DNA from: Candidatus Woesearchaeota archaeon
GTDB taxonomy: Archaea > Nanobdellota > Nanobdellia > Woesearchaeales > GW2011-AR4
Direction of reading: 5' to 3'
DNA length: 6,191 nt
NCBI GenBank assembly: GCA_030631975.1
Contig: DAOVKD010000046.1
Location: 1 to 6,191, forward strand
Below the pieces are notes generated by a model, which saw only the letters and a list, made by a program, of their open reading frames with translations, had not been told where the DNA came from and did not search any database. Position numbers and translations under genes: made by a program. This document shows, piece by piece, positions 3,910-6,191 of this stretch (its first letter is position 1; every line of letters begins with the position of its first letter).

Positions 3910-5389
3910 ATATGGAAAAACCCTGATAAAAAAATATTTTGACGAACAGAGTTTTGTAGATTCGGACATAGAATCATACAATGATTTTATGGAGAAGCAA
4001 TTAAGCAAAATTATTGAAGAGAACAAAGAAATTGTCCCAACAATTATTCCGCATAACATAGATGAATTTACGATAAGGCTGGATAAAATCTGTGCTACAA
4101 AACCGGAAATTACCGAAGCTGATGGAAGTAAGAGAAACGTATTTCCTGTTGAAGCCAGGTTAAGAAAGTTGACTTATTCTGCGCCTACTTACATTGAGGT
4201 TAGCGCCCATATCAATGGTGTGCAGAGGGAAAGTTTTGAAACCCAGATAGGCAATATACCAATTATGCTGAAAAGCAAATGGTGTCATCTTCATAAGTTA
4301 AGCAGGGACGAGCTGATAGAAAAAGGAGAAGACCCTGACGAGCCAGGAGGTTACTTCATAATCAATGGGACAGAAAAAGTCCTTATAACAATTGAAGACT
4401 TAGCATCCAATAAATTCCTTATTGAAAGGCATGCATCAGGCACATCAGAGTATGTTGGAAAATTATTTTCAGAGTATGGCTCATTTAAAATACCCCACAC
4501 CATGGAGAAGCTTAAGGACGGTATCTTCTATTTGACATTTACAAGGGTTAGAAGAATTCCAATTATTGTCGTAATAAAAGCCCTTGGTTTCCTTAAAGAC
4601 GAAGAGATTACTAAATTCATTTCAGCTGAAAAGCAGTATGACGAAGTTCTCATTAATCTGATTGAGTTTGTGAGCATCAAAACAGAGGAAGAGGCATTGG
4701 ATTATATTGCAAAAAAAATAGGCGTCACCCAATCAAAGGAGATAAGGGTAGAAAGAATGAGGGAAATACTTGACAAATATCTGATGCCCCATCTTGGCAT
4801 AAAAAAGGAAAACAGAATTTTTAAGGCCTACAATTTATGCAAGATGATTAAGCGATTTTTGAGAGTATCAAAAGGAGAGCTTGATGTTGATGACAAGGAC
4901 CATTACATGAACAAAAAGCTAAAGCTAAGCGGAGATTTACTTGCAGATTTGTTGAGGCTTAACCTAAAGGTGCTTATTGGGGATTTATTGTACAATTTTC
5001 AGAGGATGGTCAAACGCGGTAAGTTTCCCACAATAAAAAATCTGATAAGGGAAAAACTGCTTACACAGAGAATTTATTCAGCCATGGCGACAGGAACATG
5101 GGTTAGCGGCAGAAAAGGCATTAGCCAAAGAATCCAAAGATTAAATTATCTGGAAATGCTGTCCCACTTGCAGCGTGTTGTAAGCCCGTTGAGCGCATCC
5201 CAGGAAAATTTCCAAGCCAGAGAACTGCATTCTACTCATTTGGGGAGACTATGCCCTATCGAAACTCCGGAAGGAACTAATATTGGCCTAAGAAAAAATC
5301 TCTCATTGCTATGCTCTATTTCAAGTGAGTCTAATGAGGATGAGATAGTCAAGCAGTTGAAAAACATTGGCCTAAACGCAATAAAATAA
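3902..5389 (+). CDS. rpoB2: DNA-directed RNA polymerase subunit B'' (N-terminal half of Rpo2)
   Basis: 495 residues corresponding to the N-terminal half of the RPB2/beta subunit: protrusion, lobe and fork domains. Visible blocks in order are VFPVEARLRKLTYSAPTYIEV (external/protrusion region near residues 80-100), PIMLKSKWCHL, GGYFIINGTEKVLI (149-162), ATGTWVSGRKGISQ (396-409), LSHLQRVVSPLSASQ and RELHSTHLGRLCPIETPEGTNIGL (440-463), the fork-region signature found in all multisubunit RNA polymerases. It stops shortly after this block, where B'' ends in archaea with a split subunit, so this is a natural gene split and not a frameshift. The remaining half begins 23 nt downstream with its own start and Shine-Dalgarno sequence. 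ATG 3902 is preferred to TTG 3899 because of the binding site. It overlaps rpoH by 8 nt. Confidence 0.96.
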   Translation: MYKYGKTLIKKYFDEQSFVDSDIESYNDFMEKQLSKIIEENKEIVPTIIPHNIDEFTIRLDKICATKPEITEADGSKRNVFPVEARLRKLTYSAPTYIEVSAHINGVQRESFETQIGNIPIMLKSKWCHLHKLSRDELIEKGEDPDEPGGYFIINGTEKVLITIEDLASNKFLIERHASGTSEYVGKLFSEYGSFKIPHTMEKLKDGIFYLTFTRVRRIPIIVVIKALGFLKDEEITKFISAEKQYDEVLINLIEFVSIKTEEEALDYIAKKIGVTQSKEIRVERMREILDKYLMPHLGIKKENRIFKAYNLCKMIKRFLRVSKGELDVDDKDHYMNKKLKLSGDLLADLLRLNLKVLIGDLLYNFQRMVKRGKFPTIKNLIREKLLTQRIYSAMATGTWVSGRKGISQRIQRLNYLEMLSHLQRVVSPLSASQENFQARELHSTHLGRLCPIETPEGTNIGLRKNLSLLCSISSESNEDEIVKQLKNIGLNAIK

Positions 5390-5397
5390 TTAAAACC

Positions 5398-5404
5398 AAG
5401 AGGT
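5398..5404 (+). promoter_or_regulatory. Ribosome binding site of rpoB'
   Basis: AAGAGGT lies 8 nt before the ATG at 5413, a good match in sequence and spacing. It marks B' as a separately initiated protein and argues against a frameshifted single B gene. Confidence 0.65.
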
Positions 5405-5412
5405 TTTTTAGG

Positions 5413-6191
5413 ATGACAGAAGTATATCTAAACAGCAAATTTATGGGAAATGTGGATGATGCAAATAATTTTGTTGCAGGTATTAAGGAAAAGAGGAGAG
5501 CAGGCAATATATGTTCTAACCTTAATGTCTATCATAACAAAAAGGCAGATGAAATTTTTATAGAAACTTCAAAAGGAAGAGCTAGAAGACCGTTGATAGT
5601 AATAAAAGATGGCCAGCCTCTACTGACAGAAAAGCACTTGAAGCAGCTGGAAAAAAATGAGATATTCTGGTCTGATTTAGTTAAGCAAGGCATTATAGAA
5701 TATTTGGATGCTGGCGAAGAGGAAAATGCCCTGGTAGCTTTCTTTGAAAAAGACCTTACTCCAGAACATACACATCTGGAAATTACACCTTTAGGAATGT
5801 TCGGCTTAACAACAGCCCTTGTGCCGTATGGAAACTTCAACCAGTCTACCAGAGTGAATGCTGGTTCTAAAAACCAAAAGCAGGCTTTAGGCTTATATGC
5901 ATCAAACTTTGCTGTCAGGATGGATATGGATGTTAATTTATTGCATTACCCTCAGGAACCGATAGTAAAGTCAATCATGCATGACATAAGCAATTACAGC
6001 AAACATCCTGCCGGCCAGAATATTGTTGTAGCTGTAATGAGTTATAAAGGCTATAATATGGAAGATGCAATAATATTGAACAAGGCGTCTATCGAGAGAG
6101 GTTTTGGAAGAAGTACTTACTACAGGCCTTCGATTTCAGAAGAACTTCGCTACTCCGGAGGTTTGATTGACCAAATATGCATACCTGACAA
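5413..6191 (+). CDS. rpoB1: DNA-directed RNA polymerase subunit B' (C-terminal half of Rpo2), 5' part
   Basis: The frame runs from ATG 5413 to the window edge, giving 259 codons of a protein normally about 600 residues. It continues the second-largest subunit where B'' stops: an N-terminal external region (…SKGRARRPLIVIKDGQPLLTEKHL…), then EHTHLEITPLGMFGLTTALVPYGNFNQSTRV (from about residue 118), the KQALGLYASNF block with the conserved lysine, LLHYPQEPIVKS, and NIVVAVMSYKGYNMEDAIILNKASIERGFGRSTYYR. The Glu-Asp of GYNMEDA (residues 213-219) lies next to the catalytic Mg2+ and nucleotide in the hybrid-binding domain. The wall and clamp-anchor parts lie beyond the window. Where the usual consensus is HNQSPR, here it is NFNQSTR, a mild departure. 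Cotranscribed with rpoH and rpoB''; rpoA' is expected downstream. Confidence 0.96.
   Translation, partial: MTEVYLNSKFMGNVDDANNFVAGIKEKRRAGNICSNLNVYHNKKADEIFIETSKGRARRPLIVIKDGQPLLTEKHLKQLEKNEIFWSDLVKQGIIEYLDAGEEENALVAFFEKDLTPEHTHLEITPLGMFGLTTALVPYGNFNQSTRVNAGSKNQKQALGLYASNFAVRMDMDVNLLHYPQEPIVKSIMHDISNYSKHPAGQNIVVAVMSYKGYNMEDAIILNKASIERGFGRSTYYRPSISEELRYSGGLIDQICIPD

Noticed and set aside
3817..4059. Minus-strand open frame across the rpoH/rpoB'' junction
   Set aside because: Shadow of two conserved coding genes on the other strand.
5532..5840. Minus-strand open frame of 102 codons inside rpoB'
   Set aside because: The plus-strand frame here carries unmistakable RNA polymerase motifs; the antisense frame has no recognisable features.

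Overview
The window is chromosomal DNA of an archaeon. Evidence: an aIF1A gene, an RpoH gene followed by a B''/B' split RNA polymerase second-largest subunit, TATA-box promoters placed so that transcripts would be leaderless, tRNA genes without encoded CCA, and tRNA introns with bulge-helix-bulge (BHB) folds. The AT-rich, compact layout suggests a small-genome DPANN-type lineage (Woesearchaeota/Pacearchaeota-like), but that placement is inference.

Layout. Positions 2-1489 (+) hold the C-terminal part of an AcpS-type phosphopantetheinyl transferase followed by a UMF1/Atg22-like MFS transporter. Positions 1490-1651 are a structured intergenic stretch between convergent genes. Positions 1652-2191 (-) encode a four-helix membrane protein with a C-terminal Ada-like metal-binding module. 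Positions 2495-2851 (-) encode aIF1A. It is bracketed by two related 217-bp elements (2278-2494 and 2909-3125), both in the same orientation, with terminal inverted repeats and flanking 8-9 bp direct repeats. Positions 3126-3352 carry a tRNA promoter and a 13-bp hairpin. A tRNA-Asp(GTC) interrupted by three introns (D-loop, anticodon loop, T-loop) and a tRNA-Lys(TTT) with one intron follow. The RNA polymerase operon rpoH-rpoB''-rpoB' then runs off the right edge.

The right half is core information processing: tRNAs, initiation factor and RNA polymerase. The left half is envelope or metabolic functions. Genes behind their own promoter (aIF1A, the membrane protein) look leaderless, while downstream operon genes (rpoB'', rpoB') have Shine-Dalgarno sequences.

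Two things stand out. First, the paired elements look like a MITE-type non-autonomous mobile element, yet their internal helices differ between copies by compensatory base-pair changes, so the fold itself appears to be under selection. Second, the three introns of tRNA-Asp can be removed at BHB positions to give a canonical archaeal tRNA-Asp.
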